Of a stretch of DNA of 5,556 nt, positions 4,657 through 5,556 are shown piece by piece. The notes beneath the pieces were generated by a model. The model made no database searches, was not told where the DNA came from, and saw only the letters and a list, made by a program, of their open reading frames with translations. The position numbers were made by a program, and so were the translations under genes. Position 1 is the first letter of the stretch. The number at the start of each line of letters is the position of its first letter. This stretch comes from SFTH01 sp963643985 (GTDB taxonomy: Bacteria; Bacillota; Clostridia; Christensenellales; Aristaeellaceae): assembly GCA_963643985.1 (NCBI GenBank), contig CAVINP010000121.1:1-5556 (forward strand), given 5' to 3'.

Positions 4657-5556
4657 CTCACCGTCCCGTACGCCAGCCACCTCACCCCGACCGCATAGGA
4701 ATTGCTGGAATTGGAGCAGACCCTGACCGTAAATCCCTTGTCCGTCACGCTGCCGGATACCACAAACGCGCTCAGCAGCGCCATATACCTGTCGGAATCC
4801 TGCGCGGCCTTGTCCATGCAGACCATGACCGCGGGCGTCGTCCCTTCCATAAATGCCGTCGGGAATGTGATGCTCACCTCGGCGTACTTTTGTTTGACCG
4901 TCACAACCTCCGTAATGCCGCTCTGGATGTTGTCGATGCCCTCATAGGCCCGGATCGGGTAGTGGCTCTCCAGCAGCGGCTTGCCTTCCTCCGACTTGCA
5001 GAAGCCGCCGAAGCACGCGCCGCCCGTGCTCCTGCCCGATAGGTGCAGGTTGGCAAAGGCGCGATCCACCACCGTCTGCAGCTGCACGACCTCGCTCAGG
5101 TCGCCGAATACGAGGGTCAGAAGATAGTCCCTGCCCGTCTCAAACGTCCCGTCAACATCGATCGTGATGCCCGCGATCAGCTCCTCAAGCGTGCTGCCGA
5201 TCGCGATCTCCCGATATTCATCGGCATAGTCCCATGCGCTCATGCTCACGGACATGCGGTGAAGTTGAGTTTCCGTCAGCCCCGCCGCGTGAGAGATGCG
5301 AATCGTCGCTCTGACGGTGTCGGCCTCGTCCGCCGTGCGCTCCGCGGAGAAAAGATCAACCTTGGGCGCATAGTACGCGTCCAGGATCTCAAAGCCCTCC
5401 ACCGCATACGCCTCGGAGATGCTGCCGTTGTTGTCACAGGCCCGGACATACAGGCTCGCCCTGCGCCGGGTCTGCATGGCCTGTGCCCACGATTGCGGAT
5501 ACGACAGGCCGTCAAACGGCACCGTGACGGTCTTGCTCTTTCTGCCGCCGACGGAA
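4653..5556 (-). CDS. Phage tail fibre/minor structural protein, C-terminal part (5' end beyond window)
   Basis: About 300 residues are visible, and the frame stays open to the right edge, so the gene is partial. The GTG at 5522 is internal: in-frame codons upstream continue without a stop (VGGRKSKTVTV). The first visible part (SWAQAMQTRRRASLYVRACDN) and the stretch near the later EILDAYYAPKVDLF resemble repeated beta-sandwich (Ig/FN3-like) modules of long siphovirus tail proteins such as the DUF859-type family. A Gly-rich linker with two cysteines (GGACFGGFCKSEEGKP, about 167-182 counted from that GTG) leads to a C-terminal domain (about 205-289). Its pattern (ITFPTAF, then DKGFTVRV, then VRWLAYGTV) resembles receptor-binding or lectin-like tips of tail fibres. 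The protein would act in virion adsorption. It is followed, 117 bp on, by holin and lysin, consistent with the end of a late operon. The family is inferred from composition and context more than from a firm motif. Confidence 0.72.
   Translation of the reverse strand, partial: SVGGRKSKTVTVPFDGLSYPQSWAQAMQTRRRASLYVRACDNNGSISEAYAVEGFEILDAYYAPKVDLFSAERTADEADTVRATIRISHAAGLTETQLHRMSVSMSAWDYADEYREIAIGSTLEELIAGITIDVDGTFETGRDYLLTLVFGDLSEVVQLQTVVDRAFANLHLSGRSTGGACFGGFCKSEEGKPLLESHYPIRAYEGIDNIQSGITEVVTVKQKYAEVSITFPTAFMEGTTPAVMVCMDKAAQDSDRYMALLSAFVVSGSVTDKGFTVRVCSNSSNSYAVGVRWLAYGTVS

Overview
The window (5,556 bp, GC-rich, by eye around 58-60 %) looks like chromosome of a high-GC anaerobic Clostridia-type Firmicute with part of a prophage at its right-hand side. 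Reasons: strong AGGAGG-type ribosome binding sites, a sigma-A type promoter that matches consensus exactly, a tRNA gene with encoded CCA, a soluble multi-PAS hybrid histidine kinase of a style common in gut Clostridia, and a holin/endolysin pair of families typical of Firmicute phages. The genus cannot be told from the sequence alone.

Layout, left to right. Positions 1-227 hold no convincing gene but a cluster of GC-rich hairpins that looks like a dispersed intergenic repeat. A consensus promoter (228-256) drives an unrecognised 87-residue two-helix membrane protein (289-552). It is followed 32 bp later by tRNA-Leu(UAA) (585-671) and a hairpin terminator (674-722), so protein and tRNA probably share one transcript. 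A short AT-richer gap with a plausible promoter (799-828) leads to a large cytosolic hybrid histidine kinase (883-3321): three PAS-like domains, HisKA, HATPase_c and a receiver.

The remaining genes are on the minus strand and converge on the kinase. Read in their own direction they are the 3' part of a phage tail or receptor-binding protein (4653-5556, cut by the window edge), a 68-bp inverted-repeat element (4563-4630), a phage holin (4089-4535) and a two-domain endolysin (3372-4085). Tail, holin, lysin is the usual order at the end of a siphovirus late operon, so the prophage/host junction may lie near the 50-bp gap 3322-3371. No attachment site, integrase or repressor is visible.

The most unusual signal is small-scale. 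All four protein genes that have a non-coding gap after them end at or beside a degenerate tandem repeat of period 7 bp (556-583, 3317-3344, 3358-3385, 4636-4656). The repeat sequences differ from gene to gene but share the period. In three of the four arrays the stop codon itself is one repeat position. Because 7 is 1 modulo 3, a repeated stop triplet falls in successive reading frames; after the first gene this gives stops in all three frames within 20 bp. The arrays follow both host-like and phage genes.
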